A DNA stretch of 64,000 bases. It comes from Psoroptes ovis (Eukaryota > Arthropoda > Arachnida > Sarcoptiformes > Psoroptidae). The stretch's first letter is position 1, and each line of letters begins with the position of its first letter. The notes below the pieces were generated by a model. The model did not search any database. It was not told the DNA's origin and saw only the letters and a program-made list of their open reading frames with translations. A program made the position numbers and the translations under genes. Positions 15,102 through 28,702 of the stretch are shown one piece after another. The stretch is taken from contig PQWQ01000007.1 in assembly GCA_002943765.1 (NCBI GenBank), forward strand, positions 1,986,501 through 2,050,500, in the 5' to 3' direction.

Positions 15102-18100
15102 ATGTCAAAGGTAAGATTCAATCAAAATTTTTTATTTGATATTATTTTGAAGTGCATTGATTTATCTTTGAAATGATCATAGTTTCCATCAAATATCTAT
15201 GAAATTATTTCCCTAGATTTCATAAATTATTTATTCTGAGATCATTGATCGTAGATCGTTGAAACAATGTAAACATTAATTAATCAATCAATAATCAATT
15301 TAATAATCTACTAATATTAACGTAATTGTAATTAATATTATTAAATATTAATCATGGATACAATTTGTCTACAATTTTCGATGATGATGATGATGATCAT
15401 TTAATTTAATCCTTTTTAGTACAAATATTGATTGATTTGCAATAATTGTCATGAAAACATTATTAATCTTGTTAATTTGTATTATTTTGATTTATTCATG
15501 TTTCATTTTTTTTCAAATATCGTTGTTCTGTAACCAATAAATCAATTAATCATCATGGTAACATTACGTTTTTATTGTTGATGAGTTTGTTCGATGATAT
15601 TTGAGCTAATTATTTTCTTTTATTTTCGCGCCCAATTTTTTTTTTTTTTTTTTTTGAAAATTACATTATGATTTCAATATATTTAAAATGATATCGCCTA
15701 AAATATGATTACACACATGTTCGCGTGACATTTTATTGATTTAATAAATTCATTTTTATTGTATTTTTAAATACAAAATTAATTAATTTCTGATATTACC
15801 AGATTATCAGCTGCCATTATCAAATTATTTACAACAAAAAAATTGTTGGCTGTTATTCCGATTAAAGTTTTGTCATAATTTTATTTCGATTATTGCTATC
15901 AATTCTTAATGAAATATTTAATTAAAAAATAAGAATTATCAAATTATCATTATTGTAAATAATAATAATAAAAATCCTAATAATCCTAAGAAATAAATCA
16001 TCGACCATTATTATCATTACAGACTGACTTGATATTTCATCAAAATAAAGCAAAATATTCTTGATTAAGTGATGATTTATGATGATGATTATGATTTCTA
16101 ACCTAATTCATGATTAATTAATGTGAGAATTTATGATTTATTTTTTCTGGCAATTCGCTTTCAGTTTTTAAATTCAAAATTTTTTATTACCATTACTATC
16201 ATCAATGATGGTGACACAAAAAATCAAATGACTTGAATGACTAAATGATCAATCAAATTCAATTGTTTTTATTTGTTTTTTACCTCTATCATTATTTCAA
16301 AACAACAACAACAACAACGATAAAACAAAACAAGATTTAGAGTCAAAAGTATTAAGAGTCGAAGTATTTGTGATTGAGCTCAGTTAAATTTGTCAAAGCG
16401 TAGTTTTAATTTTATTCATTTATTCATTTTGTTGATTGTTGATTTCTTATTTGTGCCATTTTCATCTCTGTGCATACATCTTGTAACCTATTAACCTGCT
16501 GAATTAATTTTTTTTATTGATAAAATTGTTAAATGGCCAAAGTAATTCGATTCATTTTCACGTGTTTCATTTTGGCATCATCTAATTTTACTATCATTTT
16601 CATTCAATGCTAGGATTCATATGAAATTGACAATGAAAAAGGTGATCGAAAAAAGTTGCCGTATCCGAAATCAATCCTTTTCATTATTGGCAATGAATTT
16701 TGTGAACGTTTTTCGTTTTACGGCATGAGAAGTAAGTCATTTTAGCCTAATTCATTGATTTATCAATTTCTCGTTGTGATCATCTAACCATTATTTCCTT
16801 TTCTCCATAAATAAAGCCATCTTGGTTCTCTATTTTCGTTATGTATTATTATTTGATGAAAATTTAGCCACACAAATATATCATATATTTGTGATGGCAT
16901 GTTATTTTACACCGGTATTCGGTGCAATAATAGCCGATTCATATTTAGGAAAATATTGGACAATACTGAGTATATCATGTTTATATGCGGCCGGTAATAT
17001 AATAATTTCGGGTGCATCAATAACTGGCACTATTTGGATATCATTTATTGGTCTTACATTGATTGCAATCGGTACCGGTGGCATTAAACCATGTGTTGCT
17101 GCATTTGGTGGTGATCAATTTCAAAGTGGACAAGAAAAACAATTACAACAATTTTTTTCATATTTTTACATTGCAATCAATTCCGGTAGTTTAGTATCAA
17201 CATTTTTAACACCAATTTTACGTCAAGATATTACATGTTTTGGACGTTCAGATTGTTATCCATTGGCGTTCGGTGTTCCAGCAATTCTTATGGTTGTTGC
17301 AGTGATATTGTTTGTTATGGGAAAATTTATAACCGACTATACGATTGTTCCACCAGCTAAAGATAATGTAGTATGTCGTGTATTTAGCTGCATCGGTGTA
17401 TGTATTACATAATAGAATTCAATTATCATTGAAAAAATTCTACTCACTTCATTCTTTGATTATTATCATGTAGCGTGCATTGAGCCGACGATTTTTTTTA
17501 TCCGACTCGACGAAAAAGAAACATTGGATCGATTATGCTGATGATAAATATGATGTAAGTAGTTTGATTATTATTTCATTCGATTGATAATCATTGATAT
17601 TTTGTATTTCCCATAGAAAAAAACACGTAATGATGTTAAAGCATTACTTCGTGTCCTGTTTTTATATTTACCATTACCAGTATTTTGGGCATTATTCGAT
17701 CAACAAGCATCAAGATGGACACTACAAGCTATTCGAATGAATGGACAACTTGGCTCATATTTCACTGTTAAACCTGACCAAATTCAAGTCATTAATCCAT
17801 TTTTAGTCATATTTTTTGTTCCATTGTTCGATCATATTATTTATCCGATATTTAAAAAAATTGGTCTTTACACACCATTGAAACGAATCGTACTCGGGGC
17901 AATATTAGCAGCAATATCTTTCGGTGTTTGTGGATTTTTTCAACTTTCAATTGAAGCTGAAGCTCCCGTCGCAATGAAAAATGGTCATAATCATTTAGCT
18001 ATTGTCAATAATGGTGGAGAAAATTTATCATTTTTGAATCAAACAATTTCGCCTAATGAAATTAAAGTTATCGATAATGTTGAACGATCAATATTAAAAT

Positions 18101-19001
18101 CACAATTTGATATAACTGGAAATTTGAGTGATGGTAAAACATTGGCTGTTTATTATTATAATGATCAAAATAATAACAATAAAACATTGTCATTAAATTT
18201 TATTTGGAATAATATATTGAAGAAACCGGATTCAAGTGGTGCAAAATTATTTACAATATTTGATTTGAAAAATTTCAATGAAGAAAAATTCAAGATAATC
18301 GGCCACAAGAATGATTTGATCATCAACAAAATCATTGATGAAAATGGACGAAAAATTGGATATTTAGATTCATTCGAAGTTGATATTATTGGCAAAGATA
18401 TTGAAATGAAAATTGGTAAAAATTTGACTATGATTTATGATAAAATGGGACAAGGTTCAGCTTACATACAAGTAATTAGTGGTGATGTAAATAATGATCC
18501 AGAATCAAAATTATTTCAAATAGTTGATGAAAATAAATTGTCAGTATTTTTACAATTAATACAATATGTCATAATGACAGCAGGTGAAATATTATTCTCA
18601 ATTACTGGCTTGGAATTTTCATATTCACAAGCACCACAATCAATGAAATCAGTGTTACAAGCATCATGGTTATTAACAGTTGCATTCGGAAATTTAATTG
18701 TTGCAATTATTACCGAATTCAAATTTGAACATCAATCAAATGAATTTTTCTTTTTTTCATTCTTATGCTTATTGATGCATTAATATTTGCTATAATGGCA
18801 TATTTTTATAAACCATATAAAGGTGATGATCATGATATCGATGATACTGATACTGATGATGATAAATCAAGTGATCGTCAACAATTAGACAAAGCTAATG
18901 TTGATGGTGATGGTGATACATTAACATTATCAACACGTCGTCAATCATCGAATGAAAATTTATCAATGAAACCGATAACAAATAAGAATAATAGTTCATA
19001 A
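15102..19001 (+). CDS. SLC15/POT proton-coupled oligopeptide transporter, with frameshift in last TM segment
   Basis: Plasma-membrane symporter importing di- and tripeptides with protons. Model: join(15102..15110, 16614..16731, 16817..17397, 17474..17554, 17617..19001), all GT-AG. Exon 1 codes only MSK. TM1 carries the ExxER motif (NEFCERFSFYGMR). The PTR2 signature is FSYFYIAINSGSL, and the TM7 motif is FWALFDQQASRWTLQA. A large, poorly conserved extracellular domain (about 17,950-18,480) precedes the C-terminal helices, as in animal PepT proteins. The frame breaks at the T-rich tract 18,745-18,757: one frame stops at 18,781-18,783, while the next continues the expected final helix and tail (MLIDALIFAIMAYFYKPYK) to 19,001. 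No GT-AG pair explains the shift, so a one-base indel in the assembly or a real lesion is likely. Closest to Drosophila yin/opt1 and SLC15A1/2. Confidence 0.9.
15111..16613 (+). other. Long first intron of the peptide transporter
   Basis: Starts GTAAGA after the MSK exon and ends TGCTAG before the DSYEIDNEKG exon. About 1.5 kb of AT-rich DNA with a long poly-T run near 15,638-15,654. At 16,533-16,541 it contains a second ATG mini-exon candidate (MAK followed by GTAATT) that would splice in the same phase to the same acceptor. No other gene is seen in it. Confidence 0.6.
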
Positions 19002-21848
19002 ATTATCTTAGTTTAATTTAAATTTAAATTAATTTTTTTTACTGAATTAATTTCTAATCAATTTTTTTTACATTATTATCATCTGATTTTACCATTATTT
19101 ATACCATTATCATCTTTGTTGTCATTATTATTATTATCATTTACGATATTATCATTATAATTAACTCACTACAAAACAACAACAATAGATCAACAAGAAC
19201 AACAAATACATTTATCAATTTTTTTTATAAATGAAATACATTACTCACCAATGAATATTGATATTATCATCATCGTGACTATTATTAGTATCAACAAAAG
19301 TAACTAAATCAATCATTTGCAATCCATTTGCATACTTATCAATCATTAATCATTCATTCATTGATTATTTTTTCAATCAAAATCAACAACAACGAAGAAG
19401 AAGAAGGAAAATACAGGAAAATCCAATTATTTAATTTCATTTGATTATCCCTGTGAACAATAGACCCATTGTGACACCCGAAAAAACCTGTTAAATAATC
19501 GTTTTGTTATTAAAATCATTAATATCGCCGTTCAAACATGATCATTGTCACCTTTGTTGTTTGTGTCTTTATGTCACCATTATCCTCATCACCATCATCA
19601 CCAACGTAGCTAACAAACAACAACATTTGGCTCACACAACCTTTGACGGTGGTCGTCGTCTTTTCAATGAAGAGGCCAACACCAACGAAACAATACAATG
19701 CAAAACAAAGAAACACTGGTGAAAATTAGAAAATTTCACTTTTCAAATCAATCAACCAGCCAAACAAATTTTCTGACCACTTTTTGTTGTGTACTTCTTA
19801 GCTTACGTAAGACCCGAGTGAATACAAATCAAATTTGACAGATTTTCGACGATTTCATTGATTTTTAATGACATTTTTACATTTAAATTCATTGATATTT
19901 AAAATTTGAAAATACCGACCCACACACCACCCAACACCAGTAATGAATTGTAAATTTGAATTTAAATTTTTTTTTATCCAAAATTTTCTAAATTAAAAAT
20001 AAATAAATTAACCTTTAAACAATTTAATTATTATTTTATTATTTTTCAATGAATCGAATTGAAATTCAAATTCAAATTGAAAGAAAACATTTCTGGCCCT
20101 TCTTCCGAAATTTTGTTTACCCGATTTGTTGTTGTTTATTTCTATTTTCGGGTATAGGCCTAGGCCTTGGTGTTTCTTTGTCCAAAAGTCCATTAAAATT
20201 TTTCTGGTCGATTCGGGACGACCATTGACCAAGATGGTAAATGAGAAAATTGAAAATTTGTTTTGAATATGAAATGACCAAAGACTATTTTTAGGCCATT
20301 TTCGATCGAAATTCAAAGAAAAATTTGCAGAAATGTCTTCGGTGTTTTAATTCACTCTCATTTGACCAAGGTCCATAAATGAAGGGCCATGGGCACTCTC
20401 CTCTGATCATTGGTCATTAGTTTGCACTAATGCAAAGGCTAAAACACTTCAAATTTGATTCAAATCTAAGATTTGAAAATGCAATTTCTTAAATGCAAAT
20501 TAATTGACTTGAAATAATGATTTTCTCTTAATTTATTTCAACGATGATTGTGCAACAATAATGGTCGAAGACCATGAATTTTTAGTTTGACCATCATCAA
20601 CCAAAGACAAGCAACAAACAATGGCTAACTGTTGATCAATGTCGATTGCATTATCGATCGGTGGTCGTGTATTGCTCTGGCCGAACAAGTCAGAGAGAAA
20701 CATGCACACAAACACACCGAAACGCACGGACGTCGAGAACAAATTGTTATTGTTGTTGTAGGCGTTGCTTAACATATTTGAATGAAATTTTTGAAAAATT
20801 AAATTCAAATCGACTAAATATTACTTGGGAAAAACAATGCTTTGATTATTCATTCAACGACATGGTCATTATTGTTGGTGCCTGTTGTCGTTGTTGTTGA
20901 AAGAAACCCATCAATTAAGCATTTGAAGAAGAAATGAAAAACAAAATTTTGTCCATGTTTTTGGCCATCAAAATGGTCAGAACATTTTGTTCGATGATAA
21001 TAACAGGTTTCGGTGTTTACTTGCTCGTATTCGTACAAGTCAAAACATTTGAATTCGTTTGAAAGCTAAGCTTTTTGTTTTTTCGTTGTTTCAAGTCATT
21101 TGAACATTTTTTTCAATTTGAAATGAAAGGTTTTCATGAAAGGTGAAAAATTACCAGAAAACGCCCACTCATTTGTTGAACAAGATTTTGGACAAAATCG
21201 AATGCTAATTATCATCAAAATGATCATCAGAATGGCCATCAGAATGATCATCGGAAGCAAACACGCTAACAAAAACAAACACGTTAAATGTTCAACATGT
21301 TAAACAAAAATAATCATTTGAGTATTTATTTTCGGTCGGTTAAATAAGAAAAATTTGAAAAAATTAAAAAAAAATAAAGTTTGTTGGTTGTAAGTTTGGC
21401 AAAATTAAAGATGAGATATTTATAAAAATAATCATTGAATTAGACAAAGAACAAGGATAAGAAAATAGGAATTGAAAAATAATAATAATAATAAAAGATT
21501 TGACAAAGATTCGTGTGGTCCAAAAAGACCATTGACAAATGATAAGCAACGAATGAATTAATATGGCCACAAAAAGAGATCAATAATCGGGATTGATTTG
21601 GTTGATTTTTGGCGATAAATCAATTGGTAATCATCAATCGATGATACGGTTCAATGGAATGTAACAATATTTGGTTTTGGTTTGGTTTTCATAATTAATT
21701 CGATTTGAGGTAATAACAATGATATGTGATTTTTATTTAATCTTCGGTGTCTTTGGTTTTCTTCGATTCAAAAGGATTAATTTTCATAATTAATTAATCA
21801 ATCGGAATCGGAGATGCTTCAGGGTACTCCTTCGTTGAAGCGATTTCT
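19002..21848. other. Intergenic, no gene seen
   Basis: Spacer between the 3' ends of the convergent peptide transporter and the klumpfuss-like gene, so it holds both 3' untranslated regions. It is AT-rich with simple repeats. A somewhat less AT-rich patch (about 20,080-20,430) repeats the words GACCAA/TTGGTC. Open frames are under 105 codons with biased composition, and I recognise none. Confidence 0.5.
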
Positions 21849-24340
21849 TCAAGATGATTGCTGCTGTTGTTTCGAAGATGATGATGATGATGATTGCTGT
21901 TGTTGTTGTTGTTGCTGCTGCTGTTGCTGTTCATAACGAAAATGTGTACGCATATGACGCGAAATCATATCACGACGACATGCAGCATAATTGCAGTTAC
22001 GAAATTCACAACGATACGGTTTTTCACCTGAATGTGTTCGCAAATGTGTATGTAAATGATCGGAACGTGAAAATGCTTGATCACAAATATCGCATTGATA
22101 TGGTTTTACGCCTGTATGTACACGGCCATGTCGGGATAACATATCGGAACGTGCAAATGAACGATTGCATATTTCGCAAAGATATTTTTTCTGCTGCTGT
22201 TGCTGCAAATTTGTTGCACCACCATCACCGAATTGTGTTTGTTGTTGACGATTTTTATGACGACTAGCAAAATGTTTTGCCAAACGATCATGATGTAAAA
22301 ATGTTTCATTACATATTTGACATGTAAATGATGCTGTTGTTGTTGTTGTTGTTGTTGATGATTGTGATTGTGTTTTCGAAATAAATGCCGAAGATGATCG
22401 ACGATTTATCGATTTAATCTGTTGTTGTTGTAGCTGTTGTTGATCAACCAGATCTGTTAACGATATACTTTTATCGAATGTTTTTGATTTTGTTGATGTT
22501 GTAGCAGCAGTTGATATTGTTGATCCAGTTGTTGTCGTGATGAATTCTTCAGCACTTTTTGATTTAATACCTTTTCGAATTATTGATCTTTGATTCGATC
22601 CAAATGTTTTTGTCGATGTCGATGTTGTACTTGTTATTTTATTATCATCATATCCAATATTCACTGCTGCTGTTGCTGTTGGTGATAATATTTGTGATGA
22701 ATATTTTAATTGTTTCGGTGATGATACGACTGTTGTTGGTGCCGATGATGATTTCAATGATGGTATAGATAGTGATGATAATGATTTAGCTGTTGTTGTT
22801 GTTGATGATGCGGCTGCTGCTGCTGCTGCCGCTGCTGATGTTAATAATAGATTTGAATATTTAAATAATAATGATTCAGCTGTTGTTGTTGCGGCTGCTG
22901 CTGCTACTGCTGTGGTTGGATTCAATGAAAAATTCGATGGTGTTGATGGATCAGATTTATTTTGAAATATATTTGATGTATCTAATGATGATTGATTAAT
23001 GATTGATGATATGAAATTTTTATTCAACTTTGTCAATGATAATGCTGTATTACGTTGTCTTCTCTGTTTTTGTTGTGATTGCTGTTGTTGTTGTTGTGGT
23101 TGAAAATTTATTGATTTACAAGATAAATCTAATGGACATTCTTGTTGTTGATCTTGTATTGATAATTTTGGCAATAATGGCTCCGTTGTTCTTATCAATG
23201 GAATCGGTTCTTCTTGTACTTGTTGTTGTTGTTGAAAAACTAATGTTGACGATGATGATGGTAATGATGATGATGATGATGATGATAATAATGATGTTGT
23301 TGGCAATGATAATCGTGGTAATGTCAATAATGGTAATGGTTGTGGTAGCGGTGGTGGCAACGATGGCGGTGATGATGACATAGATATGGCAGCTGTAGTT
23401 GATTTAACTGCTTCACTAGCAGCTAATGTAACATTCATTTTGAGATAATCAGCGACTAGTACATCAGAATCTGAATAGCTTCGTTTTTTTCCTGGTATTG
23501 ATGATTGTTGTTGTTGTTGTTGTAGCAATAATTGTTCATCAATCATTTTTTGTTCCATCAATTTCTGTTGTTCTAATTGCTGTTGTTTTAATACTGTCGA
23601 TAATATTTGTTTTTTATAATTCGGTATTCTTGCTGATTCCAATATCGGTGGTGAACATTTGCCTAACATTACCGGTGGTGTTGTTGATGATGTTGTTGGC
23701 GATGTTGAACGGCCATCACCGCCGGTTGTTGAATATTTTTTCGGATTATTAAACCATATTGCTGTTGGTGGTGGTGTTGTTGTTGTTGTGGTTTTTGTTA
23801 TTGTTGCTGCGGCAGCGGCTGCTGCTACTGCTGCTGTTGTTGTCGATATTGCAACATCAGTTGTTTTTGTTAATCCTGTCGTTGTTATCGTTTGTGTTTG
23901 TGACCAATATTGTTTCGTTGGTTGATTGCTTGTATTCGTATTAGGATTTGAATGAATATGACCAGTCATTATGACCGATGATTTTATTGAACTAATTGGC
24001 ATAGATAATGATGGCTGATATGATGATGATGATGGTGATGTTGTTTTATAATGATTACAATGCTGACAATTACATTGAAAGGGTAAGCATTCGAAAAAGG
24101 GTAATCGAGATGAAGAAGATGTTGGTAATGAATATTGTTTAGAACTTAACGACGATGATGATGATGATGATGAAGTTGTAGTCGAAACGATCGATTCGCC
24201 GGTCGAAATCGACTGAATTGAAAATGTTGATTCAACATTGACCTGTTGCTGTTGCTTATTAAAATTTAACTTAGACTGCTTCTGTACCTGCTGCTGCTGC
24301 TGGTATTCATCATTATCAACATCAAGATCACCAACATCAA

Positions 24341-24376
<36 letters not shown>

Positions 24377-26108
24377 GGTCTTCTTTCTCTATTTCTTCTT
24401 CTTTTTCATTTTTTTCAATAAATTTTTCTGCTTGTTGTTTCAATGGCGGTGGCAATAACTTCTCTTTCAATTGTTGATTGGTCACCTGTTGCTCATGTTG
24501 TTGTTGTTGCTGTTGCTGCTGCTGGAATTTGGCCACCGCCACCGCCACCGCCGCCGACGATGTCGATGATGATGAAGACGACGGCAAACATAAATTTTTT
24601 TCTTCATCATCATCATCATTTTCACCACCAATCAAAATTAATGTTCGAGTCTCTCCTTCTTCGACTACTTTTTTCATTTCATTTTGTTGTTTTAATTTAA
24701 ATTTTAGTTCTTCTTCTCGTTGTTTTGGCCTCTGTAAATCGTGACTTAAGAGTTTATATTCATCTTTCATTTGATTATTATTATTATTATTATTATCACT
24801 ACTTTTTGAATCCTCCTGCTGCTGCTGTTCATCATCGGTATTCAAGTTTTTTTCCATATTGGTTGAAAACAAATTACCTGATCTTTTTTGACTACTGGTT
24901 ACCACTATTAAATCAGTAGTTTGGTCAATTTTAGCTTCTGCTGTTGTTTTTTCTCCGATCATCATCATTATTGGTAACTTTTTGTCTTTACTTGATGATA
25001 ATATCGATGATGATCTAGGTCCTGTTGATGATGATGATGATGATGATCGTGGTTCATCGCCAACACAACCTTGTTTTTGATTATTATTTTGATCATCATC
25101 ATCATCATCATCGATTATTTTTTCTTCATGGCCATTATCGTCATCATTATTATTATCTTTTAAATTTTTCAAATTGCCTGAAACTAAAATATTAATATTT
25201 TCATTTTTATCATCATCATTTGTTTTAGTTTTTTCAATTGAAAATTTATCAGATATTTTTGTTGCTGTTGTTGTAGTAGGTGGAGTAGTCGGTATCATCT
25301 TCATTATTGCTGATGTTGCTGGCGTTGGTGTTGTTGAACAAGTAGCAATTTGTTCTGAATCAGGATTATTATTACCATTATCTTCTGATGATAATTCTTC
25401 GGATTTTTCCATCGATATATCTAAATTTAAATTACGAACATTCAAACTCATTTCACTATCTAATGATAATTGTTTTATTGGTGATGATGATTTTTCCATC
25501 ATCATCATCATTGTTTGATCATTTTTTCCATTATTTTCTTCATCGTCATCATCATCGATCATTGTTAAATCGGTAATTAATTTATTATCATCTTCATAAT
25601 CATCATCGCTATCATCTTCATAATCAACAGGATCATCATCGATTATCATTGATGATATTGTTGGTTCATTTATTGTGGTTACCATTGTCGATGTTGCTGA
25701 TGTCATCATCATTTCAGACATTGAATCTACCATTGGTTGATTAATAATTGTTTTAGATAATTTGGTTACAACAGCATCTAAACGTTTACGTTTTGTATTA
25801 TGTATTAATGTTGGCATTTTATTATTATCACTTGGTATTATTGTTGATGTTGATGAGGATGATGATGATGGTAATAATGATAATGATGAGGATGATGGTG
25901 ATACAATTACAGTCGAGGTTGTATGAGAAGGTTGAACAATTAAAGGATTAATTGTGGGATCAATGTATGTTGTTGAAGTTGTAGGAATATCAATGAATTG
26001 TTGTTGTTGGGTTGTCGTGGTTGTGGTCGTGGTCGTCGTAGTCGATGTTGATGTCGATGTCGATGTTATAGCAGTTGTAGTCGATATGAATGGTAAACGA
26101 TTCGACAT
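21849..26108 (-). CDS. klu: Klumpfuss-like C2H2 zinc-finger transcription factor
   Basis: Nuclear DNA-binding protein of 1419 aa on one exon. Four C2H2 fingers lie near the C-terminus (about residues 1255-1390). The first is separate (FTCQICNETFLHHDRLAKHF). The next three are linked by TGVKPY and SGEKPY and carry RSDMLSRH, RSDHLHTH and CRRDMISRH, the WT1/EGR-type arrangement of Drosophila klumpfuss. A CtBP-binding motif PLDLS (ECPLDLSCKS, near residue 990) supports a repressor role. The rest is low complexity: runs of Gln, Ser, Thr, Ala, Asp and Asn, which also create many antisense open frames. In flies klumpfuss acts in neuroblast and bristle lineage decisions; that role here is inferred. 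The finger family is secure, the exact orthologue slightly less so. The initiator is the ATG at 26,106-26,108. Confidence 0.82.
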
Positions 26109-27350
26109 TTGAATTTCGGATAATTTTTCTATGATTTTTCTATGTTAGATTTCTTCAATCAATTCAATTTAATAATTCAATAGTTTGAGGCATTTTTAAT
26201 AACATTTGTAACATTTGATTAATTAATTTAAATTCAAATTTTCATGCATTTCAGCGATCTTCAGTAATCTTCATCAATCAAGTGCATCTATACGGAAAAA
26301 TTGAATAGAAATCAAAAGAAAAATTAAAATTAAATGATTTTTGATTCAAAAATAGGAAAAATGATACATATGAACTTGAATTCGAATGATATCAACAATA
26401 ATCGTAAATGGTAATGTTGATGATGATCAACACATGATGCATTCGATTGATGCATTGAATATTACCTGAAACACCGAAAAACAATTTAATTTGTTTTAAA
26501 TTAAATTGAAAACATTTAAGATGATTTTCTTGGATAAGAAATTAATCGAATTCAATTCAAATAATGTCCAAATGATGATGATGATCATGATGATAATGGT
26601 GATGCATCAAGAATGGTAAGTTGTTTTTGATTTTCCTTCTTATTCATCATCATATTAATGAACCAACCTGTCTCTAACCACATACACACACACACATTGA
26701 TGAACCGAATCAGTTTTTTCTGAAAAAAAAACGACAGAAATGAAAAATCGAACGAAAAATCAAGAACATCGAATCAAGTTGTGTGTGTGTGCGTACCACC
26801 ACCGCCACCGCCGCCAACGATAATCGCCCAAAGGCTTTATGAATTTTCTTCTGTTTTTTTTTCGTTTCGCTTATTTATGATCATGAATGTTGCTGATAAA
26901 TGGCTTTTTCGAAATTATTCAGCAGCAGCAACAATAACACAAAATACAAGCATACAGGTATCAAATGTGTACAGGTATGCTTGTGTTTCTTTGAATAATG
27001 CATTCATTTAGTAATGGTATGAATGCAAATCAATTAATTCAATTCTTCTTCTTCTTCAATATTTTTAATTATAAATCGAATAAATTATCACATTTCAAAA
27101 TTCTTCGAAAATCACCGTTTGCGAAGATGGCTGTCATTGATGATGATAATCATCATGATCATCGACATATTTCCATAAATCTCGACCATGATATTGATGG
27201 TTGAATGATGGTTTCTCTTTGATTAATGTTTTTTTCGAATGTGAACCAACCACAGATATTGATAATTGACGATTATCATCATTCATCTTTGAAAAGAAGT
27301 AAGCAATCAAAGATAAGAAAAAGAATGCTTCGACCACTTGAATTTTATTA
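26109..27350. other. Upstream region of klumpfuss-like gene
   Basis: AT-rich sequence ahead of the klumpfuss-like start, expected to hold its 5' untranslated region and promoter. It contains CA/GT and GATGAT simple repeats. No coding frame with recognisable features is seen on either strand. Confidence 0.4.
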
Positions 27351-27356
27351 CTCAGA

Positions 27357-27430
27357 GGCTGTCCGAAAAGTTCTTGCCTATTGAATCAACCAAAATGCTC
27401 ACTTAAAATCGTCAAGAACTTTTTGGACAG
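27357..27430. mobile_element. Mariner-like palindromic mini-element, copy A
   Basis: A 74-bp element with inverted ends: CTGTCCGAAAAGTTCTTGCC on the left and the reverse complement of CTGTCCAAAAAGTTCTTGAC on the right. It has no coding capacity. Belongs to a six-copy local family (27,591; 28,291; 28,613; 29,828; 30,155). Confidence 0.7.
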
Positions 27431-27590
27431 AATCAAATTGAGATGAATTTGTTTTAAACAAATTTAAATTAAAATTAAAAAACAAGTACAAGTAAGTAGA
27501 ATTGTCAATTATCATGAAAATACAAGTTTTTCTATGTTTACTTACACCCACAAATTCAGTTGTTTGTGTGCGTATGAAGGTAAAGCATCG

Positions 27591-27678
27591 AGTTGTCCGA
27601 AAAGTTCTTGCCTATTGAAATAATTGTTATTCAATGAAAGTGCCCATCGAATTTCAACAAGAACTTTTCGGACAACCC
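27591..27678. mobile_element. Mariner-like palindromic mini-element, copy B
   Basis: An 88-bp element, the best preserved copy. Both arms read TTGTCCGAAAAGTTCTTG, in inverted orientation, around an AT-rich loop. No coding capacity. Confidence 0.72.
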
Positions 27679-28290
27679 GAAATAAATAAGAATCAAGTTT
27701 AATTATTCGAAAAAATTTCCATCTTTAGCTCATCATTCCTTTAGATAATTTATCGATCAATCAATCAATCATATGATGTGTGCATGTGATTGATGAATGA
27801 ACACGCACAGAACACTGTGCCACTGAATTACTGAATCTCGATGGTTTACTAATTAACCATTGCTCGATCGATCCATCCCATGCATCCATCAATTAGTTGT
27901 TCCGTGACCATTTTTACCGAAAAAAGACTTAATCATTTTGTTTATTTTTCTATTTTCGATTCCCAGAGAAAATCGGTCAAATTTCTGGTCAAATACGGAA
28001 TTGAAAGTCTTGAAATTAATACGAAATCTTCCATTTAAATTTATCTTTATAAATATCGAATGAAATGGATACTCTCAAATATCATTTGCATTTGTTTGTT
28101 TGGTGATTCCATTTTTGTGTGAACATTTTTGGACATTCTTGGACATATCATATTGATAATTAATTATTTGTTTCTATTTTTTGCCCATTTATTTCATTTA
28201 TATTTCCACAATTTTGTATTTTAGTATTAATATTTAGTCATTGACATTGAAAACAAATGATGAATGAATAGCTCATATTCAAATATGCTG

Positions 28291-28372
28291 TCCATAAAGT
28301 TAAGGCGGATTTTCAATGAGCGTGCGTATTGGATGATAATTGATTCAATCGGCAAGAACTTTTAGGACGACC
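28291..28372. mobile_element. Mariner-like palindromic mini-element, copy C (diverged)
   Basis: Left arm CTGTCCATAAAGTTAAGGCG and right arm (reversed) CGTCCTAAAAGTTCTTGCCG around about 40 bp. The inner edge GGCGGATTTTCAAT is shared with copy E and resembles the inner part of some mariner terminal repeats. Confidence 0.62.
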
Positions 28373-28612
28373 TCGCAAAATTAAGAATCCAAAATTTTTC
28401 ATGTACCAATGAATGTAGGCGTAAAACAATAATTTTATTATTGAAAGAGATTGAAACGAGTATGGCGAGTGGGCGCCAAATTATTATCATTATTTTTTAT
28501 TCCCAGAAATTATTTTCATGTTAATATTGTAATGGATTGATATTTTTTTTTTTTTTTTGGGATGTAAATTCAAGAATAATATTTCAAAAACAAAATTATA
28601 AAAAAAAATTCA

Positions 28613-28702
28613 GCATGTCCGAAAAGTTTGTACGGATTTTCCTCCAGGCATTTCCATTGAATCGAAATTGATTTGATACGCTAGAACTTTTCGGACAGCC
28701 CT
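28613..28702. mobile_element. Mariner-like palindromic mini-element, copy D
   Basis: A 90-bp element with left arm ATGTCCGAAAAGTTTGTACG and right arm (reversed) CTGTCCGAAAAGTTCTAGCG. No coding capacity. Confidence 0.68.

Noticed and set aside
23030..23383. Long plus-strand frames across the klumpfuss-like gene (for example Met/Val-rich 117 codons)
   Set aside because: Antisense shadows of Gln/Asp/Thr codon repeats; no family features.
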